Shown piece after piece: positions 1-9,382 of a stretch of 47,463 nucleotides of DNA. The notes under the pieces are model-generated. The model ran no database searches. It saw only the letters and a list, made by a program, of their open reading frames with translations, and was not told where the DNA came from. Positions within the stretch are counted from its first letter, which is position 1; the number at the start of each line of letters is the position of its first letter. A program made the position numbers and the translations under genes. The stretch is from Sedimenticola sp. (GTDB taxonomy: Bacteria > Pseudomonadota > Gammaproteobacteria > Chromatiales > Chromatiaceae), in the NCBI GenBank assembly GCA_027030425.1, contig JALVEW010000015.1, positions 1 through 47,463 of the forward strand, given 5' to 3'.

Positions 1-1375
1 GCACGTCGCCCCAGTAGAACGTATGCAAAGTGAAATAGGAAGGCGTCAGGCCCAGTTCGACATATTTGGGCAGATGTTCCGGGCGCTGGAACTGGGAATG
101 AACGATCACCGTGCGCCGGTCGTCTTTGGCGCTGATGCCCGCGTGCTCGATGGTCTTGATCATCATGTCGATGGCGCCATCGCCATTGGCATGAACATGC
201 AGGGGAATCTTGGCTTCGAATATCTTCTTGGTGATGGCGTCCAGCTGTTCCTGGGTGAGGGATGACTCTCCTTTCCAGTTGTTCTGGCCAGCGGGACCAC
301 CGCCGTGATACGGGTGGGAAACCAGCGCGGTCTTGCCCTGTGGCGAGCCATCGATGGTGATCTTGCAAGCCTGGAGTTTCAGGTGGTTGTGGTACTCACC
401 AAACCTGTACCTGGGGTTGTCGAACCACTTGTCCATCTCGGTGAAGCCCGGCAATGCCAGAATATCCAGGAAAAGCCGTTCCTGTTCTGCGGCTTTCATC
501 AGGAAATCCAGGTCCTCGGCATGGGAAAAGCCTTCGATAGCCTGGGTATATCCATTGCTGGCGTACATCATTTGCGCGGGTTTGGTCAGATCCAGCATCT
601 CAGATTCGCTGGGTTGGGGAAGCTTGGCGAATACAGGAATATAGGCAACCTCCATGAGCAGCCCTGCAGGTTCGTTGCTGCCGGGCATGCGTGCAATCAC
701 CCCGCCGGCGGGGGTCTGGGTGTTTTCATCGATGCCCGCCCACTGGAGGGCCTGGGAGTTGAGCACGGCTCCGTGCATGGAGATGTGGATCAGCATCACC
801 TTCCGCTTGGGAAAAGCCGCGTCCAGATCTTTCTTGGTGATGTGGCGTTTTTCCTCAATCAGGTCCTGGTCATAGCCCCAGCCAATGATCCAGCCATCCT
901 CGGGGACATGTTTTTCTTCCTGATAGCTTTTCAGCTTTTCGATGATCTGGGGAATGCTGGTGGCGGTGCCCATGGGGGGCGCTGCCACGTTGACCTGGTT
1001 GACCATTCTCAGGGCTGACATGAAATGGCTGTGAGGATCGAGGAAGCCAGGCAGCATGGTGTTGCCCTTGAGGTCGATAAGTCGGGCATTGCTGCCATAT
1101 TTCCCAATGGCGGCGTCTTTCCTGCCGACGAATACGATTTTCTCTCCCTGGGTCACCACCGCTTCTGCATAGTTTGGCTGGCTGCCGTCCATGGTCAGGA
1201 TGTCTCCTCCATAGTAAATGACAGAGGCGGGCTGCCGTGGTACTGCATCGACCTTGTAGAGTTCTCCCGTGCCGGGCAGATAGATTTCTTTGGTGGCCGA
1301 ATGGACGGCCAGGGGCATCAGCAACAGCACCAGCAGTATTGCTTTCCATTGGGGGGCATAGTTGAGGCGCGTCAT
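1..1375 (-). CDS. Exported amidohydrolase family 3 (YtcJ-like) protein, 3' end cut by window edge
   Basis: The leftward frame is open from ATG at 1375 to the window edge, about 458 codons without the C-terminus. GGAG sits about 7 nt before the ATG. Residues 11-26 are hydrophobic and end near AVHSA, which suggests export or membrane anchoring. A metal-dependent hydrolase fold follows: a short N-terminal beta region, then DPHSH at residues 114-118, whose two His are the usual HxH metal ligands of the amidohydrolase superfamily. Further on are VHANGDGAID and VHSQFQ, which carry later metal-ligand His candidates typical of Amidohydrolase_3 (YtcJ/exoenzyme regulator AepA group). Members hydrolyse amide or related bonds in small molecules; the substrate cannot be read from sequence. 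It stands alone, with no pathway genes in view. Confidence 0.85.
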   Translation of the reverse strand, partial: MTRLNYAPQWKAILLVLLLMPLAVHSATKEIYLPGTGELYKVDAVPRQPASVIYYGGDILTMDGSQPNYAEAVVTQGEKIVFVGRKDAAIGKYGSNARLIDLKGNTMLPGFLDPHSHFMSALRMVNQVNVAAPPMGTATSIPQIIEKLKSYQEEKHVPEDGWIIGWGYDQDLIEEKRHITKKDLDAAFPKRKVMLIHISMHGAVLNSQALQWAGIDENTQTPAGGVIARMPGSNEPAGLLMEVAYIPVFAKLPQPSESEMLDLTKPAQMMYASNGYTQAIEGFSHAEDLDFLMKAAEQERLFLDILALPGFTEMDKWFDNPRYRFGEYHNHLKLQACKITIDGSPQGKTALVSHPYHGGGPAGQNNWKGESSLTQEQLDAITKKIFEAKIPLHVHANGDGAIDMMIKTIEHAGISAKDDRRTVIVHSQFQRPEHLPKYVELGLTPSYFTLHTFYWGDV

Positions 1376-1664
1376 GTTCACATCTCCATTGTTTTGGGTT
1401 ATTGAATCCTTCAGAGCCCACATCCGGCATAGGGTTCGTTGGGGTATTAGGTCCTAGAGGATACACCAGATAGGGTTTGGTGGATGGATCGCAATCGCTC
1501 AGCGCCGCCCCCCCTGTTCACCAAAAAACAGTGCAGATATGCTGAACCATTGCACAAGGAGCAGGATGGCAGGGTCGTCAGCAATACCCGCTAAGAGATT
1601 CCGCCGTGGACAAATATTGATTTTCTGCTAGGCCAAGAATCTTGCTGCCCATGCCGGGCTGGGC
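1376..1664. other. Intergenic region, no gene recognised
   Basis: This is 289 bp between two leftward genes. I see no ORF with a plausible ribosome binding site, no tRNA, and no strong terminator. It should hold the promoter of the amidohydrolase and the end of the SulP transcript, but no box is clear enough to call. Confidence 0.5.
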
Positions 1665-3344
1665 TCATTCATTGGTATTCTTCTTGATGCCCTCATCCCG
1701 AAGCATCGCGCTGGCCTTTCGCAGAGCCTCGATTCGTTTACTGACGATGTTTTCCGTTGGAATCCGGGCGGTGACCTCCTGTTTGTCAAGCATCTCACAT
1801 ACCGGCTTTCGACAGCCGACGATGAACACCTGGCGTTTCTGGGCAAGAGCGTCGTGAACGATATCGAACAATGCCCTGGTGGCGGTAAAATCGATCTGGG
1901 GTACGTCAGTCAGTTCCAGAATCAATACATCGTAGTCATCGAAACGGGACAGGTTGCGTACCATGCCCTTGGCGGCGCCAAAACTCATGGGGCCACCCAA
2001 ATGGAATATCAGGATGCGTCCCTTGGAGGCTTTCATTATGGCGGCTTCTTCTTCGCTGAGGGGAGTGTCCTCATCGATGTCCCGAATGGCGTGAATGCTC
2101 TGCAGCTGTAACTCCACCATGCGCCGCATGAAAACCAGGCCCGCCATGGCCATGCCCACGGCTACCGCCATGATGAGATCCACGAATACTGTCATGAACA
2201 GCACGACGCTCATCATCACCACACCGGCTCGAGGTGCATTGTGAATTCGCTTGAGATAGTCCCAGTCAATGATGTCTGTGCCTACCTTAATGAGGATGCC
2301 GGCCAGCACGGCCTGGGGAATCTGGCTGGCCAGGCTGCCGGCGCCCAAAGCCATGAGCAACAGCACCAGGGCATGAAATGCGCCGGAGATAGGCGTCTGC
2401 CCACCGGCCTTGACGTTGACGACGGTGCGCATGGTGGCTCCTGCCCCGGGCAGTCCGCCAAAAAAGCCGGCAATGGTATTGCCCAGCCCCTGTCCAATGA
2501 GTTCCCTGTCCGACTTGTGGTAGCTGCGTGTGATGTTGTCGGCCACCAGGGATGTGAGCAGAGAGTCGATGGAGCCCAGGGCAGCCAGGGTAAGTGCGGA
2601 CTTGATCATTTCCGGCAGCAGGCTTATATCCCAGACAGGTGTTCTCATTTCCGGGATGCCGGTTGGAATGCTGCCGAGGATGGGGGTATCGCCTGGTGTC
2701 ATGAACAGCTTGTAGGCCAGGGTACCCACAATCAGTGCTGCCAGTGGGGAAGGAACGAATCGGTTCAGCCGGGCGGGCATCAGGTACACGATAAGCAAGG
2801 TGATGGCTCCAAGGGCCAGTGGCTGCGGAGCCAGATCCTGCCAGGCGGAAGGCACGGCCTGAATCGACGCCAAGGGGCCGGGTTGGGCGGAATAGCCCAA
2901 CAGTGGGGGTAGCTGGAGCAGGATGATTATGATTCCGATACCACTCATGAAGCCGGAAACAACGGGATGGGGAACCAACTCGATGAATTTGCCGATGCGC
3001 AGGACACCAAAAAGCATCTGAAACAGTCCGCCCATGATGACTATGGTAAAGGCCACGGCCATGCCATGAGCGGGGTCTTGGGGAAACATGCCCGTGTACT
3101 GGGAGATGATTGCAGCCATGACTACGGTCATGGGCCCGGTAGGACCGGAAACCTGAGCCGGGGTGCCACCGAATACCGCGGCAAAGAAGCCAACCAGAAT
3201 GGCGCCATACAGTCCTGCAATGGGGCCCGCGCCGGAAGATACGCCCATGGCCAAGGCCAGGGGCAGGGCCACGACCGCGGCGGTCAATCCACCATAGATA
3301 TCGCCACGCAGGTTCTTGAAGTGGAGGCCGTTGACCAAGGGCAT
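1665..3344 (-). CDS. SulP family anion transporter with STAS domain, BicA-like
   Basis: This 559-residue inner-membrane transporter has a multi-helix SulP core (about residues 15-410) and a cytoplasmic STAS domain (about 440-545). The N-terminus (GDIYGGLTAAVVALPLALA) and GGTPAQVSGPTGPMTVVM strongly resemble BicA, the sodium-dependent bicarbonate transporter of cyanobacteria. D260, T264 and T304 match, with a constant shift of two, the BicA residues I remember as lining the sodium/bicarbonate site (D258, T262, T302). Sulfate or other anions remain possible. The STAS loop reads PQIDFTATRAL, so the usual D-S/T-x-G phosphoacceptor pattern is altered. No Shine-Dalgarno is evident. A TATAAT at 3372-3377 (minus strand) lies about 28 nt before the ATG, but its -35 is poor. 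A phosphoribulokinase 8 kb away supports inorganic carbon as substrate (inference). Confidence 0.88.
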   Translation of the reverse strand: MPLVNGLHFKNLRGDIYGGLTAAVVALPLALAMGVSSGAGPIAGLYGAILVGFFAAVFGGTPAQVSGPTGPMTVVMAAIISQYTGMFPQDPAHGMAVAFTIVIMGGLFQMLFGVLRIGKFIELVPHPVVSGFMSGIGIIIILLQLPPLLGYSAQPGPLASIQAVPSAWQDLAPQPLALGAITLLIVYLMPARLNRFVPSPLAALIVGTLAYKLFMTPGDTPILGSIPTGIPEMRTPVWDISLLPEMIKSALTLAALGSIDSLLTSLVADNITRSYHKSDRELIGQGLGNTIAGFFGGLPGAGATMRTVVNVKAGGQTPISGAFHALVLLLMALGAGSLASQIPQAVLAGILIKVGTDIIDWDYLKRIHNAPRAGVVMMSVVLFMTVFVDLIMAVAVGMAMAGLVFMRRMVELQLQSIHAIRDIDEDTPLSEEEAAIMKASKGRILIFHLGGPMSFGAAKGMVRNLSRFDDYDVLILELTDVPQIDFTATRALFDIVHDALAQKRQVFIVGCRKPVCEMLDKQEVTARIPTENIVSKRIEALRKASAMLRDEGIKKNTNE

Positions 3345-3415
3345 GGAGACTGAAATGCGGTGAAAGGAATAATTATATCACTGCTGACAATGAAGGCGGG
3401 GTAGTGAACTCCTAG

Positions 3416-3480
3416 AGGTCGGAGTCAAATCTCCTGAGCCGCTGTGTTTATGCAATATCACACTGATTTGACTTTGACCT
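3416..3480. repeat. 65-bp palindromic element with GGTCGGAGTCAAATC ends
   Basis: The left end (3416-3431) and right end (3465-3480) are 16-bp inverted repeats matching at 14 of 16 positions, with a 33-bp loop. It shares the GGTCGGAGTCA terminus with the element at 13941-14041. Such ends resemble short elements mobilised by IS200/RAYT-type transposases. It sits between two leftward genes and may also end the upstream transcript. Confidence 0.6.
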
Positions 3481-3495
3481 TTTACACTACGGCAA

Positions 3496-4581
3496 TCAGT
3501 GGTTGGCCTTAACGGCCAGACGCCGGATATCGGCATTGTCCGGCAAAGGCTTTGCCTGCAGCAGCCAGTCCGCCATGCGCTGCGCGTACCAGGGAATGGT
3601 CAGGCTGCCGTGGGCGCCGAAGCCGTTGAACATGTGCAGCCGGGGAAGTTCCGGGTGGGTGCCGATGAAGGGCTGACGGTCGGCGGTTGCCGGGCGCACG
3701 CCGGCTTCATTCTTCTCCAGGGCCAGGGCGTCCGGATGCCGCAACAGCGCTTCCATGCCGGCCAGCAGTTTCTGTTTCCCTTCTTCCGTGGCCCGGTTGT
3801 CCTGGCGGTCGTGATAGTGGGTGGCGCCCAGGCGGTAACGTTCCTCATCCACGGGCAGCAGCCAGGTGGCGCCGTTGACGATGCGATCCGGCAGGGGGGC
3901 GTCGCCACAGCGCTTCAGGGTCAGGATCTCGCCCTGGTCGGGGGCGAAGGGCAGCCATCGGAACCAGGGGTTGTGCATGGAGCGGTAGCCGTCGCAGAAA
4001 ATCACCTGGTCGGCGGTAATCTCTTTCCATGACAGCTGTCCTGCCTGAAGTTCCAGGTCTTCATAACTCAGCTTTTCATTGCGCAGCATGTTTCTTTCCC
4101 GCAGCCAGTCCGCCATGAAGGCCAGCAGTCTGGGCAGCCGCACCCAGCCTGTCCGGTATTGCTCGAAGCCGCCCCAGGGGGCATGCACGGGTTGGGGGAA
4201 GTCATCCGCGTCCAGGCGTTGCCCGAGCAGGTCATGGGTGTCCCCTCTGTCCTTTTGGCGCTCATAGAAGCGAATCTGTTCGGCGGAACGGAACAGGCGC
4301 ACCATGTCCAGCCGTTTCAGGAAGGGCTGTCCGGCCAGCCCGGCCAGTTCGCCATAGGTCTGTTCCAGGGTTTGCAGCCATTGGTGCACATGAGGGGAAT
4401 GGTTGAAGCGCATGCCGGCCAGGGGATTGATGAGCCCGGCGGCAACCATGGAGGAGGCCGTGGCGTGGCCGTCGTCCACCACCAGAATCCGCTGCCGCCG
4501 CTGGGCCAGACGCCAGGCCAGCAGGCTGCCCGCCAGCCCCTGGCCGATGATGAGGTAATCGTAATGGTGTGCTGAAGACAT
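3496..4581 (-). CDS. DadA-like FAD-dependent oxidoreductase
   Basis: This 361-residue flavoprotein opens with the dinucleotide-binding signature DYLIIGQGLAGS (residues 8-19) followed by an acidic strand end (ILVVDDG), the ADP-binding fold of the DAO/glycine oxidase family. The C-terminal part contains GVRPATADRQPFIG and FNGFGAHGS, the usual second FAD contact of this family. Members oxidise amino acids or other amines. The closest architecture is the C-terminal oxidase part of MnmC, but the methyltransferase half is absent and no partner gene is adjacent, so the substrate is unknown. It is divergent from the POT transporter, with 39 bp between start codons. The ATG at 4581 fits the nucleotide-binding strand starting within ten residues. 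Confidence 0.85.
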   Translation of the reverse strand: MSSAHHYDYLIIGQGLAGSLLAWRLAQRRQRILVVDDGHATASSMVAAGLINPLAGMRFNHSPHVHQWLQTLEQTYGELAGLAGQPFLKRLDMVRLFRSAEQIRFYERQKDRGDTHDLLGQRLDADDFPQPVHAPWGGFEQYRTGWVRLPRLLAFMADWLRERNMLRNEKLSYEDLELQAGQLSWKEITADQVIFCDGYRSMHNPWFRWLPFAPDQGEILTLKRCGDAPLPDRIVNGATWLLPVDEERYRLGATHYHDRQDNRATEEGKQKLLAGMEALLRHPDALALEKNEAGVRPATADRQPFIGTHPELPRLHMFNGFGAHGSLTIPWYAQRMADWLLQAKPLPDNADIRRLAVKANH

Positions 4582-4620
4582 TATACTGCGAGGTCAATCA
4601 ATAATAATTCAGTCGCCAAC

Positions 4621-5946
4621 ATGAGCTACCTTACCCGCCCCCTGGATCAGAAGGGCATGCCCGCGGGCATTCCCTATATCATCGGCAACGAGGCCGCGGA
4701 GCGTTTCAGCTTCTACGGCATGCGCACCATACTGGTGGTGTTCATGACCCAGTATCTCATGGGCGCCGGGGGTGAGCTGGCGCCCATGAGCGACGAGGAT
4801 GCCAAGGGCTGGTATCACCTGTTCGTGTCCGCCGTGTATTTTACGCCTTTGCTGGGCGCGATTCTCGCCGATGTCTGGTGGGGCAAGTACAAGACCATTC
4901 TGCTCCTGTCCCTGGTGTACTGTGGCGGACACCTGGCCCTGGCCCTGGACGACACCCGTCTGGGGCTGGCCCTGGGCCTGGGGCTCATCGCTCTGGGCGC
5001 CGGAGGGATCAAGCCCTGCGTGTCCGCCCATGTGGGCGACCAGTTCGGCAACAGCAACCGGGGGCTTATCAGCCGCACCTTCGGCTGGTTCTACATGGCC
5101 ATCAACGTAGGGGCCTTTGCCTCCACCCTGCTCACACCCTGGCTGCTGAAACATCATGGCCCTCACTGGGCCTTTGGTGTTCCCGGGATGCTCATGGCCC
5201 TGGCCACCTTCATGTTCTGGGCCGGGCGCAACAAGTTCGTCCACGTGCCGCCTTCGGGCAAGGGCTTTCTTCGGGAGGCTTTCTCGGCCGAGAGCCTGCG
5301 CATCTTCGGGCGCCTGGCGCTCATTTACATATTCATCGCCGTGTTCTGGGCGCTGTACGATCAGACGGGATCATCCTGGGTGCTGCAAGCCCAAAAAATG
5401 GATCGGCATCTGCTGGGCTTCGAGCTGCTGCCATCCCAGATTCAGGCGGTGAACCCCCTGCTCATCATCATTCTCATTCCCCTGTTCAGCTATGTCATCT
5501 ATCCGGCTCTGGGCAAGCTCATGAGGCTTACGCCCATGCGAAAGGTGGCCATGGGCTTCGGGCTGGCGGCGGCGGCTTTCGCCATCTCCTCCCTGGCCCA
5601 GGAGCGCATCGATGCCGGTGGCACGCCTGGTGTTTCCTGGCAGCTGCTGGCTTACCTGGTGCTTACATGCGGTGAGGTCATGGTGTCCATCACCGCATTG
5701 GAGTATTCCTATACCCAGGCCCCCCGGGCCATGAAGTCCTTCATCATGGCCCTGTTCATGCTGTCCGTCTCCCTGGGGAACATCTTCACCAGCGTGGTGA
5801 ATTTCTTCATTCAGAACGAAGATGGCACCGTGATGCTGGAAGGCGCGGAATACTACTGGTTCTTCACGATTCTCATGGCGGTGACTGCGGTGATCTTTGC
5901 CGCCGTTACGCCCTTTATCAAGGACAGGACCATTCTGCAGGGTTGA
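4621..5946 (+). CDS. POT family proton-coupled di/tripeptide transporter
   Basis: This 441-residue inner-membrane protein of the major facilitator superfamily has both PTR2 hallmarks. The first is near residues 23-35 (NEAAERFSFYGMR, the ExxERFxYYG motif with Phe for the first Tyr). The second is FYMAINVGAFAST at about residue 157, matching the FYxxINxG signature. Helix-rich hydrophobic segments run to the C-terminus. The family imports di- and tripeptides with protons. The length is a little short for the family (about 450-500). It is divergent from the FAD oxidoreductase; a link through peptide or amino-acid use is possible but not shown. It ends immediately before a long palindrome shared with the convergent acyltransferase gene. 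Confidence 0.9.
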   Translation: MSYLTRPLDQKGMPAGIPYIIGNEAAERFSFYGMRTILVVFMTQYLMGAGGELAPMSDEDAKGWYHLFVSAVYFTPLLGAILADVWWGKYKTILLLSLVYCGGHLALALDDTRLGLALGLGLIALGAGGIKPCVSAHVGDQFGNSNRGLISRTFGWFYMAINVGAFASTLLTPWLLKHHGPHWAFGVPGMLMALATFMFWAGRNKFVHVPPSGKGFLREAFSAESLRIFGRLALIYIFIAVFWALYDQTGSSWVLQAQKMDRHLLGFELLPSQIQAVNPLLIIILIPLFSYVIYPALGKLMRLTPMRKVAMGFGLAAAAFAISSLAQERIDAGGTPGVSWQLLAYLVLTCGEVMVSITALEYSYTQAPRAMKSFIMALFMLSVSLGNIFTSVVNFFIQNEDGTVMLEGAEYYWFFTILMAVTAVIFAAVTPFIKDRTILQG

Positions 5947-5948
5947 TA

Positions 5949-6055
5949 GGGGCCGGCGGGGTTCCGGGTCAGGGATGTCGGTGGCATGGATGCCACCGTC
6001 AAGCTCCCAGGGATGGGTTTTACAGCGTTCCCTGACCCGGAACCCCGCCAGCCCC
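5949..6055. repeat. 107-bp long-armed palindrome between convergent genes
   Basis: The arms at 5949-5975 and 6029-6055 are 27-bp inverted repeats with one mismatch. The 53-bp centre holds another hairpin, GGTGGCAT/ATGCCACC (5980-5997), and the phrase CCAGGGATGGGTTTTAC, which recurs in a variant form near 15612-15629. It begins three bases after the POT stop codon and lies 75 bp from the convergent acyltransferase stop. It probably acts as a bidirectional transcript end and looks like a dispersed intergenic repeat. Function is inferred. Confidence 0.75.
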
Positions 6056-6130
6056 AAGCCGCCGTGTCATGAATCGAATGGTATTGGAATCGATATCATC
6101 CTTGGATTCCGGAGGCTGCAAAGCAGGGTG

Positions 6131-6883
6131 TCATTCCCGCGTGGAGATGGATTCCAGGGAGCTGACTATGGCCTCCCGGGAAGCGTCCGCCAAGCCCCGG
6201 CGATCCAGCCCCGGGGAAGGGATGACGCCGGAGAAGCACACATGCACTTCGCTTCTGCGCCGGGCCAGGATGCCGAACAGGATGCGGAGGAAACTTTGTC
6301 CCTTGGTATAGGGCACCAGGGTATCCCGCTGGCCGCCGGCGCGGTAACACAGGGCCACCGGGATGACGGGGGCGCCGGCGTCGATGGCGGCGCCGAACAG
6401 GCGGGGAAAGAAACGCCGCACTTGGCTGCCGTCCGAGGTGGTGCCTTCGGGGAAGATGGCCATGCGCCGGCCTTCGCGCAGCCGCGTGGCGATGGCGTCT
6501 GAAATACGTCTTGCTTCGTGGTTGCCGCGGCGGATGAACAGGGTGCCGGAGGCCACGGCGAACCAGCCGATGATGGGCCAGTAGCGGATGCTGTTCTTGG
6601 ACAGAAAGGCCGCGCCGGTAAGGGAATTGAGTACGGGAATGTCCAGCCAGGAGACATGGTTGGCCACCACCAGCCCGCTGTCTTCCGGGATCTTTCCATG
6701 AACGACAGTTTCCACACCCAGAATTTCCAGCAGCCGGCCGGACCAGCGCGCCACGGGCCCCGGGTCGGGAAAGGATACGCCGTCGGGCGCCTTGCGCTTG
6801 TGTATGGTCAGGCTCAGCCAGATGCCGTACAGGGTGTGCAGCAACAACAGCAGGAAGCGCCGGAAGATGCGAACCATCATCAT
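6131..6883 (-). CDS. 1-acylglycerol-3-phosphate acyltransferase family (PlsC-like)
   Basis: This 250-residue lysophospholipid acyltransferase has a hydrophobic N-terminal stretch after FRRF, the catalytic NHVSWLD motif (HxxxxD, H76 and D81), FIRRGN near 117-121, and FPEGTTS (144-150), the second conserved acyltransferase motif. Members transfer an acyl group to lysophosphatidic acid or to other lysolipids, including ornithine lipids, at the inner membrane. It could be plsC itself or a paralogue, which sequence alone does not decide. Its ATG overlaps the TGA of the upstream SpoU methyltransferase by four bases (ATGA), so the two are probably translationally coupled although not functionally related in an obvious way. 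Confidence 0.9.
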   Translation of the reverse strand: MMMVRIFRRFLLLLLHTLYGIWLSLTIHKRKAPDGVSFPDPGPVARWSGRLLEILGVETVVHGKIPEDSGLVVANHVSWLDIPVLNSLTGAAFLSKNSIRYWPIIGWFAVASGTLFIRRGNHEARRISDAIATRLREGRRMAIFPEGTTSDGSQVRRFFPRLFGAAIDAGAPVIPVALCYRAGGQRDTLVPYTKGQSFLRILFGILARRRSEVHVCFSGVIPSPGLDRRGLADASREAIVSSLESISTRE

Positions 6884-7431
6884 GCCTGTCTTTGCCTCGT
6901 GTATTCATACATGACGATGGATGCGGCAATGCTCACATTGAGGCTTTCCACCCGGCCGAATTGGGGAATGTGAAGGAGGCGGATGTCCGGATAATCGTCG
7001 GGATCAAAGCTCAGCCCGGTTTCCTCGTGGCCGAAGATGAAGGCGCTTTTGTCCGGCAGGGGTTCTTGGGGCAGGGCCCGGCTGCCGCCGGGGGACAGGG
7101 CGTAGAGGCTGTAGCCCCGGGCCCGAAGATCCTCACGACTCTGCGGGAAATCATCGAAGAAACGCGCCGGCACCTGGCGAAAAGCGCCCTTGGCGGGGGA
7201 AGGGTCAAAGGGGCCAATGTCGATGAGTTGTACCTCGTGGGCGCCAAAGGCCTCGGCACTGCGGAAGATTTTTGGCACATTGTATCCCGCCTTGAGGTGG
7301 TCCAGCACGATGATGAACTCGTGTGCTCCGGGCCTGGCCAGCAGGTTGCGGCGCCGGTTCTTCTCGTAGGCGCGCAGCATCTGCTCGCGCCGCCGCTCAC
7401 GCAGTTTGCGCGCCGACAGTTTTTCGGTCAT
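6880..7431 (-). CDS. SpoU/TrmH family RNA 2'-O-methyltransferase
   Basis: This 183-residue SPOUT-fold methyltransferase shows the three family motifs: NVPKIFRSAEAFG near residue 50 (motif 1), FIFGHEETGLS near 130 (motif 2, SAM-binding knot), and ESLNVSIAASIVMYEY near 160 (motif 3). A basic N-terminal tail (KLRERRREQM) probably helps RNA binding. The target nucleotide, in tRNA or rRNA, cannot be assigned; the short form without a substrate-binding domain resembles TrmL/TrmH-like proteins. It is the first gene of a two-gene leftward unit with the acyltransferase and is divergent from dxs, with about 67 bp between their starts. Confidence 0.87.
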   Translation of the reverse strand: MTEKLSARKLRERRREQMLRAYEKNRRRNLLARPGAHEFIIVLDHLKAGYNVPKIFRSAEAFGAHEVQLIDIGPFDPSPAKGAFRQVPARFFDDFPQSREDLRARGYSLYALSPGGSRALPQEPLPDKSAFIFGHEETGLSFDPDDYPDIRLLHIPQFGRVESLNVSIAASIVMYEYTRQRQA

Positions 7432-7498
7432 TGGGTCGCTCTAAACTGTTAGAATAAGGGATTACCCCTATTGTTCATCCAGAAGCGCATTCTACCCC

Positions 7499-9382
7499 AT
7501 GTCCAGCAGCAGCGAGCAGCCAACCCCATCCTTGCTAGAACAGGTCGATCTGCCGGAAGACCTGCGCCTGCTGGAGGCGGAGCAGCTGCAGCCCCTGGCG
7601 GACGAGTTGCGCGAGTTCCTGGTAAAGAGCGTGTCCCGCACCGGCGGCCACCTGGCGGCGGGCCTGGGCGTGGTGGAACTTACCGTGGCCCTGCATTACG
7701 TGTTTGACACACCTCGGGACAAGGTCATTTGGGACGTGGGGCACCAGGCCTATCCCCACAAGATTCTCACCGGACGACGGGAGCGCATGAATAGCCTGCG
7801 CCAGAAGGGCGGCGTGTCAGGCTTTCTCAAGCGCAGCGAATCCGAGTACGACGCTTTCGGCGCCGGGCATTCCAGCACCTCCATCAGTGCCGCCCTGGGC
7901 ATGGCCGTGGCCGCCAAGCTGGAAGGCATACAAAGGGAGCATATCGCCGTCATTGGTGACGGCGCCCTTTCCGCGGGCATGGCTTTCGAGGCCCTGAACC
8001 ATGCCGGCGCCCTGGATATGGATCTGCTGGTGGTGCTCAACGACAATGACATGTCCATCTCCAACCCCGTAGGGGCGGTGAGTAACTACCTGGCACGGGT
8101 GCTGTCCAGCCGTTTCTACAATCGCATGCGCGAGGGCGGCAAGAACGTCTTGGGCGTGATGCCCGGTATGCGTGACCTCATGGATCGCTGGGAGGAGCAC
8201 ATGAAAGGCATGCTCATTCCCGGCACCCTGTTCGAGGAGCTGGGCTTCAACTACATTGGCCCTATCGACGGGCATGATCTGCCCCTGATGGTGCAGACCC
8301 TGCGCAACATGAAGCGCATGCGCGGTCCGCGCTTTCTGCACGTGGTCACCCAGAAGGGCAAGGGCTTTGCCCCGGCGGAAGGCGACCCCTGCGTTTTTCA
8401 TGGCGTGGGGCCTTTCGACCCGGACACGGGCCGGCAGAATGGCTCTGGTGGCAGTGGCAAGACCTACACCCAGGTATTTTCCGACTGGATTTGCCGGCAG
8501 GCCGCCGAAGACGAGCGCCTGCTGGCCATTACCCCCGCCATGTGCGAGGGGTCGGGCTTAGTGCGGTTTGCCAATGATTTTCCCAAACGGTATTTTGACG
8601 TGGGCATTGCCGAGCAGCATGCCGTGACTCTGGCGGCGGGCATGGCCTGTGATGGCCTCAAGCCCGTGGTGGCCATCTATTCCACCTTCCTGCAACGCGC
8701 TTATGACCAGCTGATCCATGACGTTGCCCTGCAAAACCTGGATGTCACCTTCGCCGTGGACCGGGCGGGCCTGGTGGGGGCCGACGGGGCCACCCATGCT
8801 GGAGCCTATGATCTGAGCTATGCCCGCTGCATTCCCAACTTATGCGTACTGGCGCCCGCGGATGAAAACGAGTGTCACCACATGCTTCAGGCCGCCTGGG
8901 AACACCCTGGGCCTGCCCTGGTGCGTTATCCCCGGGGCAAGGGGCCGGGAGTGGAAGTGGTGGTCGATGCGGCGCCTTTGCCCTGGGGCAAGGCGGAAAT
9001 CCGCAGGGAAGGCCGTCGCGTGGCGCTACTGTGTTTCGGCAGCATGGTCAATACGGGCATGGAGGTGGCGCGGGAACTGGACGCCACGGTCATCAACATG
9101 CGTTTCATCAAGCCCCTGGACACGGCAATGGTGGAAGACATGGCGGCCCGTCATGAGCTGCTGGTGACCCTGGAGGAGAACGCCCTCATGGGCGGCGCCG
9201 GTTCCGCCGTGGCCGAGGCCCTCAACGCCCGTGCTGTCCAGGTTCCCCTGGTGCAGTTCGGCCTGCCCGACGAGTACCTGGAGCAGGCTACCCAGGCCGA
9301 GCAGCTGGAGATGGCGGGACTGACTGCCGGGCAGATTCTTGCATCGCTGCGTCAGCGGCTTGCCCGGTTTCAACAGCCGTAG
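7499..9382 (+). CDS. dxs: 1-deoxy-D-xylulose-5-phosphate synthase
   Basis: This 627-residue enzyme aligns end to end with E. coli Dxs (620). It condenses pyruvate and glyceraldehyde-3-phosphate into DXP, the first step of the MEP isoprenoid pathway and a source for thiamine and pyridoxal. Visible landmarks are [17 protein letters not shown] near residue 80, the thiamine-diphosphate GDG motif in [19 protein letters not shown] near 155, NDNDMSIS near 180, then the pyrimidine-domain [11 protein letters not shown] near 370 and [15 protein letters not shown] near 420. No Shine-Dalgarno is obvious upstream of the ATG, but this start places the conserved N-terminal helix correctly. The TAG stop lies inside the first arm of a REP-like repeat. 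Confidence 0.98.
   Translation: MSSSSEQPTPSLLEQVDLPEDLRLLEAEQLQPLADELREFLVKSVSRTGGHLAAGLGVVELTVALHYVFDTPRDKVIWDVGHQAYPHKILTGRRERMNSLRQKGGVSGFLKRSESEYDAFGAGHSSTSISAALGMAVAAKLEGIQREHIAVIGDGALSAGMAFEALNHAGALDMDLLVVLNDNDMSISNPVGAVSNYLARVLSSRFYNRMREGGKNVLGVMPGMRDLMDRWEEHMKGMLIPGTLFEELGFNYIGPIDGHDLPLMVQTLRNMKRMRGPRFLHVVTQKGKGFAPAEGDPCVFHGVGPFDPDTGRQNGSGGSGKTYTQVFSDWICRQAAEDERLLAITPAMCEGSGLVRFANDFPKRYFDVGIAEQHAVTLAAGMACDGLKPVVAIYSTFLQRAYDQLIHDVALQNLDVTFAVDRAGLVGADGATHAGAYDLSYARCIPNLCVLAPADENECHHMLQAAWEHPGPALVRYPRGKGPGVEVVVDAAPLPWGKAEIRREGRRVALLCFGSMVNTGMEVARELDATVINMRFIKPLDTAMVEDMAARHELLVTLEENALMGGAGSAVAEALNARAVQVPLVQFGLPDEYLEQATQAEQLEMAGLTAGQILASLRQRLARFQQP

Noticed and set aside
305-1018. 237-codon plus-strand ORF
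   Set aside because: Antisense shadow of the amidohydrolase gene, whose leftward frame carries recognisable motifs.
2241-2912. 223-codon plus-strand ORF
   Set aside because: Antisense of the SulP transporter; low-complexity Gly/Gln composition typical of shadow frames.
4580-4585. TATAAT on the minus strand as promoter of the FAD oxidoreductase
   Set aside because: It overlaps the start codon itself (TATAATG), so it cannot drive the full-length gene, and it has no good -35.
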